This document shows positions 7,421 through 16,386 of a stretch of DNA of 64,000 bases, piece by piece. The stretch's first letter is position 1. Each line of letters opens with the position of its first letter. Below the pieces are notes generated by a model. It was not told the DNA's origin, ran no database searches, and worked only from the letters and a program-made list of their open reading frames with translations. The translations under genes were made by a program, and so were the position numbers. The stretch comes from Nannocystis bainbridge (GTDB lineage: Bacteria > Myxococcota_A > Polyangia > Nannocystales > Nannocystaceae), in assembly GCF_028368995.1 (NCBI RefSeq), contig NZ_JAQNDL010000003.1, positions 2,480,001-2,544,000 on the forward strand, in the 5' to 3' direction.

Positions 7421-9382
7421 ATGCCCGCTGTCGACGACCCTGCCGCGCGCCCGTCCGGGCCCGAGCCATCGGGGTCGTCTGCGCCGGAGCGGCCCGTGCG
7501 GCTCGTCTTCGCCGCCCTGCTGATCCTCGCCTTCCATCTCGGGTGGTTCGCCTATTTCGTCCCGCTCGAGGTCTGGTGGACCGACACCCCGATCGCCGGC
7601 GTCGACTTCGAGACTCACGTCGGCCAGACCTGGCGCTTCATCGAGGCCATGGACGGCTGGGGTCACAGCTGGATGTACGACCCGCGGCTGCTCGCCGGCT
7701 ACTTGCAGGGCGTCATCTTCGACGCCGACAACAAGGGCTGGGAGGTCTGGACCTGGCTCTTGAGCCATGCTGGTCTGTCCGCCGGGTTCGCCTTCAACCT
7801 GTTCGCCGCCCTCGCCCACCTCGGCGTGCTGCCGGTCGTCTACGCCTCCGCGCGGCTGTTCGACCTCACGCGCCGCGGCGCCTTGCTCGCCGCCGGCCTC
7901 GCCTCGGCGCTGTGGTTCTTCGACTCCTTCTCGCACTGGTGCTGGTGGATCGGCATGGTCGCCTACGCCTTCTGCGCCTACCTCGCGCTGCTGCCGCTGG
8001 CGCTGTTCTACCGCTGGACCCGCGAGCGCAAGCCGTGGCAGGGCGTCGCCGCCGGGCTCACCCTCGGCCTCGCCCACCTCGTCCACCCCTACACCTTCGT
8101 CATCCTGGTCGCGCCGATGCTCGCGCTGTGGCTCCGCGAGCTGCGTCGCCTCGGCGCGCGCGGCCACTTCGCCGTGCTGGCGATGGTCGTCTTCACCCTC
8201 GTGCTCAACACCTGGTGGCTCGCCGTCGCCGCCCGCTTCTGGCACTACATCCTCGACTCCGGCTTCTTCGGTCAGTCGGGCCCGCAGTGGCTGCTCGCCG
8301 ACTACCTCGGCCTCGTGCTCGACACCGCCACCTCCGGCCTGCTCGGCACCCGCACCGGCTTCCGCTTCCTCGTCCTCGGCGCCGCGCTGGTCGGCCTGTG
8401 GCGCTGGCGACGGGCCCGCGACCCGCGGACCTTGCCGCTGGCGACCGCGGTGGTGGCGATGCTCCTGCTCGCCTACGCCGCCGGTTACATCTGGCTCTTC
8501 AGACAGATCCAGCCGTACCGCCACGTCCTCCCGCTCGCCTTCCTCGCCGTCATCCCCGCCGCCGCCGCGCTCGAGTCGACCCGCCTGCGCGCGCTGTGGC
8601 GCGAGCTGACCCCGCCCGCGCGCCTGCTGACGTTCGCCCTCGCCCTGCCGGCCGGCCAGCTGCTGCTGCGCGACATCCTCTACTTCACGCCCGCGCACCT
8701 GCCCGAGGTCGCCCCGCTGTACAGCGGCGAGAAGGTCCTGCTGGCCGCCAGCGGCTACCCGGCGCACCCGGACTACCGGCTGTTCGCCGCCCGGCCCGAG
8801 CACGGCGAGATGACGAAGTGGGTCCGCGAGGTCGACGACGGCCAGAGCCGCTTCCTGGTCGAAGAGCCAGCCGTGGGCGAGCGGCTGCACTGGCAGACCG
8901 ACGCCCAGATCATCGGCGGCTTCCGCTTCCGCAACCTCGAGCACAGCATGGCCAACCTCTACCGGCGCCACAAGTTCGGGGTCGCCGGCGAGGACCAACT
9001 GCGCACCTACTTCGAGACCTACGCGGTGCGCTGGGTGATCGTCACCAGCAACGCGACCTGGTGGAACCAGCGGCCCGACCTGCTCGTACCGGCCGGCAAG
9101 GTCGGCCACCACCGGATCTTCCGCACCACGATCGAGCCGCACCTGATCCAGCAAGGCGGCGGCACGGTGGTCGCGGGGCCCAACCTGCTCCGCGTCACCG
9201 GCAGCGACCCGAACATCGACCTCGTGCTGCGCTTCCACTGGATGGAGTACCTGGTCTGTGAGCCAGGTTGCGAGCTCCGGCGCGAGAAGATCGACGACCT
9301 CGACCACGTCGGCTTCATCCGCGTGCCCGCGCCGCACCCCGCCGACCTCGACATCGTCAATCGCTACGGAGAGGCCCCATGA
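7421..9382 (+). CDS. Large multi-pass membrane protein, GT-C glycosyltransferase-like
   Basis: 653 residues: about ten hydrophobic segments between residues 27 and 420, then a long C-terminal non-membrane domain. The first external loop carries GVDFETHVGQTWRFIEAM, an acidic/His arrangement like the Asp-containing first loop of GT-C enzymes that use polyprenyl-phosphate sugars. The C-terminal domain (TYFETYAVRWVIVTSN and similar) resembles the soluble tail of large bacterial membrane proteins annotated as integral-membrane glycosyltransferases or 6-pyruvoyl-tetrahydropterin-synthase-related. The next gene, a UbiA-type prenyltransferase, starts inside its stop codon (ATGA overlap), so the two are translationally coupled and a shared polyprenyl lipid pathway is a reasonable inference. 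The reaction is unknown. Confidence 0.7.
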   Translation: MPAVDDPAARPSGPEPSGSSAPERPVRLVFAALLILAFHLGWFAYFVPLEVWWTDTPIAGVDFETHVGQTWRFIEAMDGWGHSWMYDPRLLAGYLQGVIFDADNKGWEVWTWLLSHAGLSAGFAFNLFAALAHLGVLPVVYASARLFDLTRRGALLAAGLASALWFFDSFSHWCWWIGMVAYAFCAYLALLPLALFYRWTRERKPWQGVAAGLTLGLAHLVHPYTFVILVAPMLALWLRELRRLGARGHFAVLAMVVFTLVLNTWWLAVAARFWHYILDSGFFGQSGPQWLLADYLGLVLDTATSGLLGTRTGFRFLVLGAALVGLWRWRRARDPRTLPLATAVVAMLLLAYAAGYIWLFRQIQPYRHVLPLAFLAVIPAAAALESTRLRALWRELTPPARLLTFALALPAGQLLLRDILYFTPAHLPEVAPLYSGEKVLLAASGYPAHPDYRLFAARPEHGEMTKWVREVDDGQSRFLVEEPAVGERLHWQTDAQIIGGFRFRNLEHSMANLYRRHKFGVAGEDQLRTYFETYAVRWVIVTSNATWWNQRPDLLVPAGKVGHHRIFRTTIEPHLIQQGGGTVVAGPNLLRVTGSDPNIDLVLRFHWMEYLVCEPGCELRREKIDDLDHVGFIRVPAPHPADLDIVNRYGEAP

Positions 9383-10251
9383 TCGCGGCGCTGCGGATCC
9401 TCTTCAACGTCGCGCTGTACCGGCTGCGGCGGCTCGAGATGGCCAACATGGGCGGCGCGCTGCTCATCATGCTCGCGCTGCGCTTGTCGCCGCTCGACGT
9501 CGTGGTCCGGCTCGGCTTCGCCTTTTTGCTCAACCTGCTCGTCTACCTCAACAACGACTACCTCGACCTGCCGACCGACCTGCGCTCGCCCGAGCGCGAC
9601 GACGCCAACACCCGCTACCTCCGCGACCACCGGCGCGCGGCCCTCGGCGCCCAGCTCGGCCTGGTCGGCGCGCTGCTGGTCGTCGCCTTCGCCTGGGACC
9701 TCGGCCTGCTCATCCCGCTGGTCGTCGGCGGCGGCGTGTGCTGGCTGTACTCGGCGCGGCTCAAGCACGTCGCCGGGGCCGACATCGCCGCGATGATGGT
9801 GTGGGGCGCAGCGATGTTGACGGTCGCGTTCCCGCCGACGCACGCGCTCGGGTGGGCGCTGGCCGGCCTGCTCGCGCTCGACTCGGCGGTGTTCGAGACG
9901 ATCCAGGTCATCCGCGACCACGACGCCGACCGCGACACCGGCGTGCGCACGACCGCCGTCGCGCTCGGCGTCCCGCGCACCCTCGCGCTCGCGCGCGGCC
10001 TGCTGGTCCTCGGCGCTGGCGCCGCCGCGCTGGCGATCCACCCGCTCGTCGCCCTGCCGCCGTTGATCGGCGTCACCCTGCCGCTCGGTCGCCCGGAGCG
10101 CTACTGGAACCTCATCCGCGTGCTCCTCGGCGTCGCCTTCTTGTTCGCCGCCGGGTGGGTCTACGTCCACGGCGCGACCGCGGGTCTGCTGGTCCGCTGC
10201 GCCCTGGACGGCTGTACGGCGTCACCTGGCCTTTCGGCCATGTCGCAATAA
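9379..10251 (+). CDS. UbiA-family prenyltransferase
   Basis: 290 residues with about eight membrane segments. Both Asp-rich motifs of UbiA enzymes can be seen: NNDYLDLPTD around residue 55 (NDxxD-type) and DHDADRDTG around residue 175 (DxxxD), which bind the magnesium-pyrophosphate of the prenyl donor. The family moves prenyl groups onto quinone, heme, chlorophyll or sugar-phosphate acceptors; the acceptor cannot be read here. The ATG at 9379 overlaps the stop of the preceding gene by 4 bp and has GGAGAGG upstream, so coupling with the GT-C-like protein is strong. The C-terminal 25 residues are poorly conserved and end just before the reductase promoter region. Confidence 0.85.
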   Translation: MIAALRILFNVALYRLRRLEMANMGGALLIMLALRLSPLDVVVRLGFAFLLNLLVYLNNDYLDLPTDLRSPERDDANTRYLRDHRRAALGAQLGLVGALLVVAFAWDLGLLIPLVVGGGVCWLYSARLKHVAGADIAAMMVWGAAMLTVAFPPTHALGWALAGLLALDSAVFETIQVIRDHDADRDTGVRTTAVALGVPRTLALARGLLVLGAGAAALAIHPLVALPPLIGVTLPLGRPERYWNLIRVLLGVAFLFAAGWVYVHGATAGLLVRCALDGCTASPGLSAMSQ

Positions 10252-10344
10252 TCGTGTGGCGAGCGGTCGCCTTCCGCCGACATCTGGGGCCGCCCTGCTC
10301 CATTTTCCGACCTAGGGTGTGTAAAATCTCCTGAAGGTTTTTCG

Positions 10345-10373
10345 TTGAACTGGACGACCCCGTCCCATATGCT
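10345..10373 (+). promoter_or_regulatory. Sigma-70-type promoter for the siroheme reductase
   Basis: TTGAAC (10345-10350), a 17-bp spacer, then TATGCT (10368-10373). It predicts a leader of about 40 nt before the ATG at 10418, in contrast to the near-leaderless starts elsewhere. An AT-rich block with TGTAAAAT lies just upstream of the -35 and could hold an activator site. Confidence 0.65.
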
Positions 10374-10417
10374 GAACAGCGCTTCAGTCTAGCGAAGTTT
10401 TGTCGGAGCGGCCGCAC

Positions 10418-12175
10418 ATGTCCCAAGAAGCACGTTATGACACCCACTTCTCGAGCCCCGCGGACGTCGAGGAGTTCGTCTCGGTCCTCGAGCGGTTCGA
10501 GCGCGGCGAGATCTCGTCGGAGGACTTTCGCACCTTCCGCCTGAAGCGCGGCGTCTACGGGCAGCGGCAGATGGAAGTGAACATGCTGCGGGTCAAGTTC
10601 CCCGGCGGCATCATGAGCGCGGCCCAGCTGCGGACCGCGGCTGGCGTGGCCCGCGAGTACACGCAGTTCCACAAGGGCCACATCACCACCCGGCAGAACA
10701 TCCAGTTCCACTTCGTCAAGCTGGCCGACATGCCCGAGGTCATGGGCCGCTTCGACGTCACCGGCGCGACCACCCGCGAGGCCTGCGGCAACACCGTCCG
10801 CAACGTCACCGGCTGCCCGTACGCCGGCGTCAGCGGCACCGAGGCCTACGACATCACCCCGTACATGCACGCGCTCGTGCGCATGTGCCTGCGCGAGGAG
10901 TGGGCCAACAACCTGCCGCGCAAGTTCAAGATGGCCTTCGAGGGCTGCACCCACGAAGACCACGCGCAGACGGCGATCAACGACGTCGGCTTCCGCGCCA
11001 AGAACAAGGACGGCGTGCGCGGCTTCGAGGTGTTCGTCGCCGGCGGCCTGTCGACCAGCCCGCGCCCGGCCTATCGCCTCCACGACTTCATCCCGGCCGA
11101 CGAGATGCTGGCGCGGACCGAGGCGATCATCCGCGTGTTCGACAAGCACGGCAACCGCAAGAACCGCGCCCGCGCCCGCCTCAAGTACGTCATGAAGGCG
11201 CTGGGCGAGGCGGGCTTCGTCGCCGCCTACGAGGAGGAGGTCGCCAAGCTGGTGGCCGCCGGCACGCTGCAGCGGCCGATCGAGCTGCCGCCCGAGGAGA
11301 CCGCGCCGGCGTGGAACGACCGCGCCCTGGCCGGCCCGCGCGCCAGCGACGACGACCCGCAGTACAAGGAGTGGCTGCGCACCGTCGACCCGCAGAAGCA
11401 GCCGGGCTTCGCCGCCGTGACGATCAAGCTCGACCGCGGCGACATCGCGGCCGACCAGTTCGACCAGCTCGCCGAGCTCGCCGAGACCTTCACCGACGGC
11501 ACCCTGCGCGCCGGCAACCGCCAGAACCTCATCGTCCGGTGGGTCCGCACCGAGTACCTGCCGCACCTGTTCGTCGCGCTGCAGCAGATCGGCGTCGCCG
11601 ACCTCGGCTCCAACACGATCCACGACGTCGTCAGCTGCCCGGGCGCCGACAGCTGCAACCTCGCCGTCACCCACAGCATGAGCCTGGCCAAGCACCTGAC
11701 CCGCTTCCTCAAGAACGCGGGCCAGTCGGCGGACAGCGTCGAGCTCGCGCGCACCGCCGACATCAAGATCTCCGGCTGCCCCAACTCGTGCGGCCAGCAC
11801 CACGTGGCGGCGATCGGCTTCCACGGCACCGTGCGCCACGTCGGCGACGGCAAGCAGGTCCCCGAGTACCAGCTCCACCTCGGCGGCGGCTTCGACGCTG
11901 ACGGCGTCCAGTTCGGCCGTCACATCGTCAAGATCCCCGCGCGCCGGGCCGGCGAGGCCCTCCTGCGCCTGCTCGACCTCTACCGCGACGAGCGCGAGGA
12001 CGGCGAGGAGGCCCGCGCCTTCTTCCGTCGCGTCGCCAAGGAGGACGTCGTCGCGGCGCTCGGCGACGCCCTGCTCGACAGCCAGTTCACCAACCTGCGC
12101 GAGGACGACGTGTTCGACCTCGGCCAGGAGCGCACCTTCGACGTGGCCATCGGCCGCGGCGAATGTGCCGCCTGA
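10418..12175 (+). CDS. Siroheme/[4Fe-4S] sulfite or nitrite reductase
   Basis: A 585-residue single-chain reductase with the two-fold repeated NiR/SiR ferredoxin-like and heme domains. The four cluster/siroheme ligands are visible: SCPGADSCN around residue 406 (C-x5-C) and SGCPNSCGQHH around residue 452 (C-x3-C). Basic siroheme-contact residues occur in GHITTRQNIQFHF and the parallel ELAETFTDGTLRAGNRQNL. The family reduces sulfite to sulfide or nitrite to ammonia with six electrons; ferredoxin is the usual donor. The local context does not tell the substrate, as no other cys or nir gene is close. The ATG at 10418 has CGGAG upstream; an in-frame TTG at 10400 is less likely. The gene has its own promoter and terminator. 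Confidence 0.92.
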   Translation: MSQEARYDTHFSSPADVEEFVSVLERFERGEISSEDFRTFRLKRGVYGQRQMEVNMLRVKFPGGIMSAAQLRTAAGVAREYTQFHKGHITTRQNIQFHFVKLADMPEVMGRFDVTGATTREACGNTVRNVTGCPYAGVSGTEAYDITPYMHALVRMCLREEWANNLPRKFKMAFEGCTHEDHAQTAINDVGFRAKNKDGVRGFEVFVAGGLSTSPRPAYRLHDFIPADEMLARTEAIIRVFDKHGNRKNRARARLKYVMKALGEAGFVAAYEEEVAKLVAAGTLQRPIELPPEETAPAWNDRALAGPRASDDDPQYKEWLRTVDPQKQPGFAAVTIKLDRGDIAADQFDQLAELAETFTDGTLRAGNRQNLIVRWVRTEYLPHLFVALQQIGVADLGSNTIHDVVSCPGADSCNLAVTHSMSLAKHLTRFLKNAGQSADSVELARTADIKISGCPNSCGQHHVAAIGFHGTVRHVGDGKQVPEYQLHLGGGFDADGVQFGRHIVKIPARRAGEALLRLLDLYRDEREDGEEARAFFRRVAKEDVVAALGDALLDSQFTNLREDDVFDLGQERTFDVAIGRGECAA

Positions 12176-12212
12176 GTTCGCCCCCCCCGCTCCGCACCGA
12201 CCGACCAAACTG

Positions 12213-12242
12213 GCGACAGGCTCCCGGGCCTGTCGCTTTTTT
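12213..12242 (+). terminator. Intrinsic terminator after the siroheme reductase
   Basis: Perfect 9-bp stem GCGACAGGC / GCCTGTCGC (12213-12221 with 12228-12236), a 6-nt loop and six T. It stands 37 bp after the stop codon. Confidence 0.9.
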
Positions 12243-12266
12243 ATGTCCCGACACCGCCGCGCGGAG

Positions 12267-12304
12267 TCACATGTCCATCCGGACATGTCCTCGAAGACAG
12301 CAAT
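12267..12304. repeat. 14-bp palindromic repeat array, three units, at a convergent junction
   Basis: Cores ACATGTCC at 12269, ACATGTCC at 12283 (inside an exact GGACATGTCC) and ACAGCAAT at 12297, each 14 bp apart. It lies between the reductase terminator and the stop of the convergent TPR-like gene. Confidence 0.85.
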
Positions 12305-12310
12305 GAACGC

Positions 12311-13906
12311 TCACTCGATGTCGAGCGGCGGCTCGACCTGCACCGGCGCCGACCACGGCTCGGGCGGCGGCGGGGCCAGCCAGCCGAACAGCTCGCGCTG
12401 CGGCGGGTACCTCCGCGGCAGCCGGCGCTCCAGCTCGCTCGCGCAGAACTCGACCGACGCGTCGGAGTAGGCGAACACCACCGCCTTGTCGAAGCAATAG
12501 GCGAGCGCCTGCGTGGCGAGGTCTTCGTCCGGCCGCGTGTAGTCGCGGAGCGCCCCGCAGTAGGCCTTGATCGCCTGCTCGGAGCCGAGGCCGCGGGGCA
12601 CCTCGGCGGCCAGCAGCGTATCGACCTGCGCCTGCGCGACCACGGCCACCCGGGCCGCCGCCGCGAACCCGCCGCGAGCGCTGCGCCTGAGCTGCGCGAC
12701 CTTCTCGTAGCGGCGGGTCAGGTCGTTGGCCTGCTCGCGGGCCTTCCCCCAGTAGTCGAGGAAGCGCCGCCGCGAATCCTCGTTCTTGCGCCTCTGCTCG
12801 GCGTACTTCTTGCGGTCGCGTGGGTCCGCCGAATATTGAAGGATCTCCTCGACCGTGAAGTTCATGTCCGCGGGCGGTCGCACTGTCAGCGCCGCCTCGA
12901 GCTCGCGGTCGGCGATCAGCAGCTCCGCCAGGTCGAGCGCCTCGCCGACCTTCAGCCGCAGCCATGGGTCCTCGACCGGCGGCAGCGCCTGGCCGAGCTC
13001 GACCACCTGTTGCAGCCGCCGCTGCGCCGACTCGGCCAGCTTGCGATCGCGCGGGTGCACGGTCACCGCCTGCGCCGCCGGCCCGGCGCACGTCAGCGTC
13101 GGCGGCTTGCCGCGCTTCGGCGTATCGATCGGCGCCGGCTTCGAGGTCACGCACAGGTCCATAAGCCCGCCCTGCTGCTTGCAGGAGCGCCGCCACTCGA
13201 TCGCCGCGTACGTCACCTCGGCGACGATCCGCCGCCCCGGGCCGCCCTTGCTGCCGTGGCGCGTGAGGTAGTCGAGCGCGTGCTTCTGTCGCGCCTGGTC
13301 GTCGGGCAAGGTCTTCGGCAGCAGGTCGGCGCGGGCCCAGTGGACGATCGCGCTGCGCAGCGGGTCCTTGGCGCCGTAGAGCTTCTCGACCTTCTCGAAC
13401 AGCGCCAGCGCGCGCGCGTCCTGCCCGAGCTGCGCGCGCAGCAGGCCGGCCTCCTGCAGCAGTTCGCTCGCCTCGGCCTCGCCGGGGTAACGCTCGGCGA
13501 ACCGCTCCATCGCCGCCGCCGCCCGCTCGAACGCCAGCGTCGCCCGCAGGTGACGCACCAGCGCCAGCAGGGCCACGCGAGCCACCGGCAGCCCGGGGAA
13601 CTTCTCGATCAGCCGCTCGCGCGTCGCCACCATCGCGTCGTACTCGCCCGCGGCCTCGTGACAGCGCGCCGCGTACTCGAGCGCCTCGGCGGCCCGCTCG
13701 TGACGGTCGCCGAGCCGCGCCGCCAGCTGCTCGAGCTGCTCGGCGCAGGCACGCCCGCGGGCCGGGTCACCGGTCTGCGCGGTCGCTACCCCGTCTTGAA
13801 GGATCTGCGCGTCGGTCGGTGACAGCGGCTCGCCCGGGGCCATCGCCGCCAGCACGCCGACGCCCACGCCCAGGCAACGCAGCCATGAGCTCCAGCGCCT
13901 CGCCAT
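12311..13906 (-). CDS. Secreted TPR-like repeat protein
   Basis: A 531-residue protein with an N-terminal hydrophobic segment (about residues 8-24, WLRCLGVGVGVLAAMA) that reads as a signal peptide or anchor. The first 200 residues are helical repeats with alternating Ala/Leu and paired Arg, consistent with tetratricopeptide-like hairpins (EALEYAARCHEAAGEYDAM, LALFEKVEKLYG). The rest is less regular, with charged stretches around 365-400 (DPRDRKKYAEQRRK) and four Cys in the middle. No catalytic motif is seen. It starts 6 bp after the stop of the MYXO-CTERM trypsin, so the two form an operon; a scaffold or periplasmic adaptor role is a guess. Confidence 0.6.
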   Translation of the reverse strand: MARRWSSWLRCLGVGVGVLAAMAPGEPLSPTDAQILQDGVATAQTGDPARGRACAEQLEQLAARLGDRHERAAEALEYAARCHEAAGEYDAMVATRERLIEKFPGLPVARVALLALVRHLRATLAFERAAAAMERFAERYPGEAEASELLQEAGLLRAQLGQDARALALFEKVEKLYGAKDPLRSAIVHWARADLLPKTLPDDQARQKHALDYLTRHGSKGGPGRRIVAEVTYAAIEWRRSCKQQGGLMDLCVTSKPAPIDTPKRGKPPTLTCAGPAAQAVTVHPRDRKLAESAQRRLQQVVELGQALPPVEDPWLRLKVGEALDLAELLIADRELEAALTVRPPADMNFTVEEILQYSADPRDRKKYAEQRRKNEDSRRRFLDYWGKAREQANDLTRRYEKVAQLRRSARGGFAAAARVAVVAQAQVDTLLAAEVPRGLGSEQAIKAYCGALRDYTRPDEDLATQALAYCFDKAVVFAYSDASVEFCASELERRLPRRYPPQRELFGWLAPPPPEPWSAPVQVEPPLDIE

Positions 13907-13912
13907 CGCCCC

Positions 13913-15238
13913 TCAACGCCGGCGGCGCCGCGCCAGCAGCACCAATCCGGCGAGCAGCCACGAGCTGTCTCGAAGGACAGGTTGACCCGAAGCGCAGGAG
14001 CAGCCGCGCTCGGCCAGCTCGCCGCCGTCGGCCCCGGCGCTGTCGTCGTCGCCGCTGTCGTCCCCGCCGTCGCTGCTGCTGCCCGGATCGCTCGGCCCCG
14101 GGGGCTCGGGCTGCGGCTGCGGCTGCGGCTGCGGCTCGGGCTGCGGTGGCGGCGGTTCGGGCTCGGGTTGCGGCGGCGGCGGCTCGGGCTCGGGTTGCGG
14201 CGGCGGCGGTTCAGGCTCGGGCTCCGGCTCCGGCTCCGGCTCGGGATCAGGCCCGGGGAACGGTCCCTGGCCGAACGGCTCGCCGCACATGGCGCTCCAG
14301 CCCCCTGTCAGCGTCGTCGAGCAGCCGTCGCCCCACGTGCTCTGCGGGTCCATCAATTCGCCCGGGAACCCGCCGCAGTTGGCCGTCGGCGTCCAGTTGC
14401 CGTCGATGTCGAAGCACGGCGAAAGATCGACCCCCGCCGCTTGCTCGAGCCAGGCCATGTGCGGCCAGAACATCTCGTAGACCGTCCCGAACCCGCACAC
14501 TTCCTCGTTGGGGCCCGGCGGCGGATCGTCGAGGTGCAGCGTCGAGGCTGCGCCGAGCAGGCGCCACGTGCCGTCGCCCAGGCGCAGGTACGCCGGCCCG
14601 CCCGAGTCGCCGAAGCACCCCCCGTGGTCGGGCCCGACCATGATGATGTCGTTGCCGTCGAGCGACACCTCGATGACGCTCTGCTGCGTGAACCGCTTGG
14701 TGCCCCCGCCGATCGGCTGCGGGTTGCCCTCTCCGTCGAGCACGGCATTGGTCGCGCCGAAGCCGACGATCGTGACCTCCGAGCCCACCAGCGGCGCGAT
14801 CTCGCAGCCCATGATGAGCGGCACCATCGGCACCCCGAGCACCGCCTGCTCGAGCGTGCAGAACGCGAGGTCGTTGACCAGCGCGCCCGGGTCCCACTGC
14901 GGATGCGTGAAACACTCGGCGACCGGCACCTGGCGCACCGGCGCTGCGACGTCCTCCCCGAACATCACGCTTCCGGGCACGGCCCACGACAGCAGCGGGT
15001 CCATGCAGTGCGCCGCGAACACGACGACGTTGGGATGGACCAGCGAGCCGGTGCAGAAGAAGCCCTCGGTGTCGCGGTCGAGCATCGCCACCGCGCTCGG
15101 GAAGTCGCACTCGCCCGCGACCTCACCGTTGAAGATCGGCTGCGGCCGCGAGCTCGGGGCGGCCAACTCGAAGGCCGACGCCTGACCCGTAACCAGCGCC
15201 ACGAGCCCGCCGACCGCCACCGCCGCGAATGCACGCAT
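13913..15238 (-). CDS. Trypsin-like serine protease with MYXO-CTERM tail
   Basis: 441 residues. Signal peptide MRAFAAVAVGGLVALVTG at the start. The S1 catalytic triad is visible: FAAHCMD (His about 73), VNDLAFCTL (Asp about 122) and GCFGDSGGP (Ser about 208). After the protease domain, residues 320-395 are a Pro/Glu/Gln low-complexity spacer encoded by repeated CGG/CTC-rich DNA. The C-terminus is a MYXO-CTERM signal: Cys-x-Cys in RGCSCAS, a hydrophobic helix, then a run of Arg, which targets myxobacterial proteins to the cell surface after processing. The ATG at 15238 is chosen because it begins the signal peptide. It is expressed divergently from the small outer-membrane protein, 60 bp away. 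Confidence 0.9.
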   Translation of the reverse strand: MRAFAAVAVGGLVALVTGQASAFELAAPSSRPQPIFNGEVAGECDFPSAVAMLDRDTEGFFCTGSLVHPNVVVFAAHCMDPLLSWAVPGSVMFGEDVAAPVRQVPVAECFTHPQWDPGALVNDLAFCTLEQAVLGVPMVPLIMGCEIAPLVGSEVTIVGFGATNAVLDGEGNPQPIGGGTKRFTQQSVIEVSLDGNDIIMVGPDHGGCFGDSGGPAYLRLGDGTWRLLGAASTLHLDDPPPGPNEEVCGFGTVYEMFWPHMAWLEQAAGVDLSPCFDIDGNWTPTANCGGFPGELMDPQSTWGDGCSTTLTGGWSAMCGEPFGQGPFPGPDPEPEPEPEPEPEPPPPQPEPEPPPPQPEPEPPPPQPEPQPQPQPQPEPPGPSDPGSSSDGGDDSGDDDSAGADGGELAERGCSCASGQPVLRDSSWLLAGLVLLARRRRR

Positions 15239-15285
15239 GCGGCCGAGGCTCCCATTCCGGCCGGCCGCGCGCAAGCGTGAACGGG

Positions 15286-15291
15286 TATCAT
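15286..15291 (+). promoter_or_regulatory. -10 element TATCAT of a near-leaderless promoter
   Basis: TATCAT ends 7 bp before the GTG at 15299. It fixes the GTG as the start of the following gene. Confidence 0.5.
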
Positions 15292-15298
15292 CGCGCGC

Positions 15299-16099
15299 GT
15301 GTACGCCCCCCTCCTCGCGCTCGGACTCGCTGCCGCAGCCCCCGAGTCGGTCACGAGCCGCGACCGGGCCGCGCAGACGCCCGACCCCGACCAACCTCTC
15401 GTCGACACGACCGACGCACCAGCGTCACCGCCGGAGATCGAGCCGGCGACGTCGACCCCCGTCAGCGCGAGCGACGAACCCGTCACGACCGAACCCGCCG
15501 CACCGCCCGTAGCGATCGAGCCCGCCACACCCGCGCCCCCCGTCGCAGCTGCACCGCCGCCGCCGCCCGCAGACCCGCGCCCGCGCTGGTGGGGCCCCGA
15601 CCCGCGCCCGAAGGTCAGCGGCTACGGCGGCCCCGCCCTGCGCCTGTCCGGCCTCAACGGAGCCTTCGCGGCCTTCGTCGGGCTCGAGGGCGGCATCAAC
15701 ATCCTCCAGCGCGTGACGATCGGCGCCTCGCTGCAGTGGCTGCTCAACCCCGTCGACGCCGGCCCGTTCTCCCGCGGCGCCGCGACCCGGATCAACATCA
15801 ACTACGGCGGCCTCGTGGTCGACGTCGCCTACGTCCGCGGCAAGCGGGTCGCCGGCACCGTCGGCGGCCTGCTCGGCGGCGGCGGCGGCTGCGTGCAGAA
15901 CCCCGAGAACGGCCGCTGCGCCGACCGGACCGCCTTCTTCGTCGGTGAGCCGCGCGCCGGCCTGCGCGTGGTCCTGGCCCCGATCGTCCGCCTCCACCTC
16001 GCGCTCGGCTACCGCCTGGTCGCCGCCCGCACCTGGACCGGCCCGGCCAACCTCGGCGGCCCGACAGGCACGATCACGCTCGAGTTCGGCTGGTTCTGA
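15299..16099 (+). CDS. Small outer-membrane beta-barrel-like protein with Pro/Ala-rich N-terminus
   Basis: 266 residues from a GTG start. Residues 1-15 look like a short signal peptide (YAPLLALGLAAAAP). Residues 20-100 are rich in Pro, Ala, Thr and Glu, a flexible linker that may reach peptidoglycan. From about 105 to the end the sequence has alternating polar and aliphatic residues with Gly turns (GLEGGINILQRVTIGASLQW, and LHLALGYRLVAARTW) and ends in an aromatic Phe, the usual signature of an outer-membrane barrel. Length suggests about eight strands. I cannot name the family. The gene is followed directly by a six-unit repeat array. Confidence 0.6.
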   Translation: MYAPLLALGLAAAAPESVTSRDRAAQTPDPDQPLVDTTDAPASPPEIEPATSTPVSASDEPVTTEPAAPPVAIEPATPAPPVAAAPPPPPADPRPRWWGPDPRPKVSGYGGPALRLSGLNGAFAAFVGLEGGINILQRVTIGASLQWLLNPVDAGPFSRGAATRININYGGLVVDVAYVRGKRVAGTVGGLLGGGGGCVQNPENGRCADRTAFFVGEPRAGLRVVLAPIVRLHLALGYRLVAARTWTGPANLGGPTGTITLEFGWF

Positions 16100-16181
16100 A
16101 GGCATGTCCTCGAGGACATTTCTTTAAAGAAATGTACTCGAGAACATTTCCCTACGAACATGTCCTCTCAGACTTGTCCAC
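16100..16181. repeat. 14-bp palindromic repeat array, six units, convergent junction
   Basis: Cores at 16102, 16116, 16130, 16144, 16158 and 16172, exactly 14 bp apart, beginning 3 bp after a stop codon. The middle units are linked by overlapping palindromes: ATGTCCTCGAGGACAT (16104-16119), ATTTCTTTAAAGAAAT (16118-16133) and an almost perfect one at 16129-16150. Confidence 0.9.
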
Positions 16182-16386
16182 GGACGGGCGCTCCGTGGTG
16201 AGCATCGATCTCTCGCCCGATCTACCCGCTGCACACACGTCAGTCTGCAGGAAAGGCGCGACCAGGCTCCGATCCCGGTCGACGCGGACCGCCGCGATCA
16301 CCAGGCGGGTCGAGCTGCGGCCGCTCGCGCATGCACCACGTGGCCCGGAGCACGACCTCGCAGCGGCCGCTGCCTGGCCACTCGCC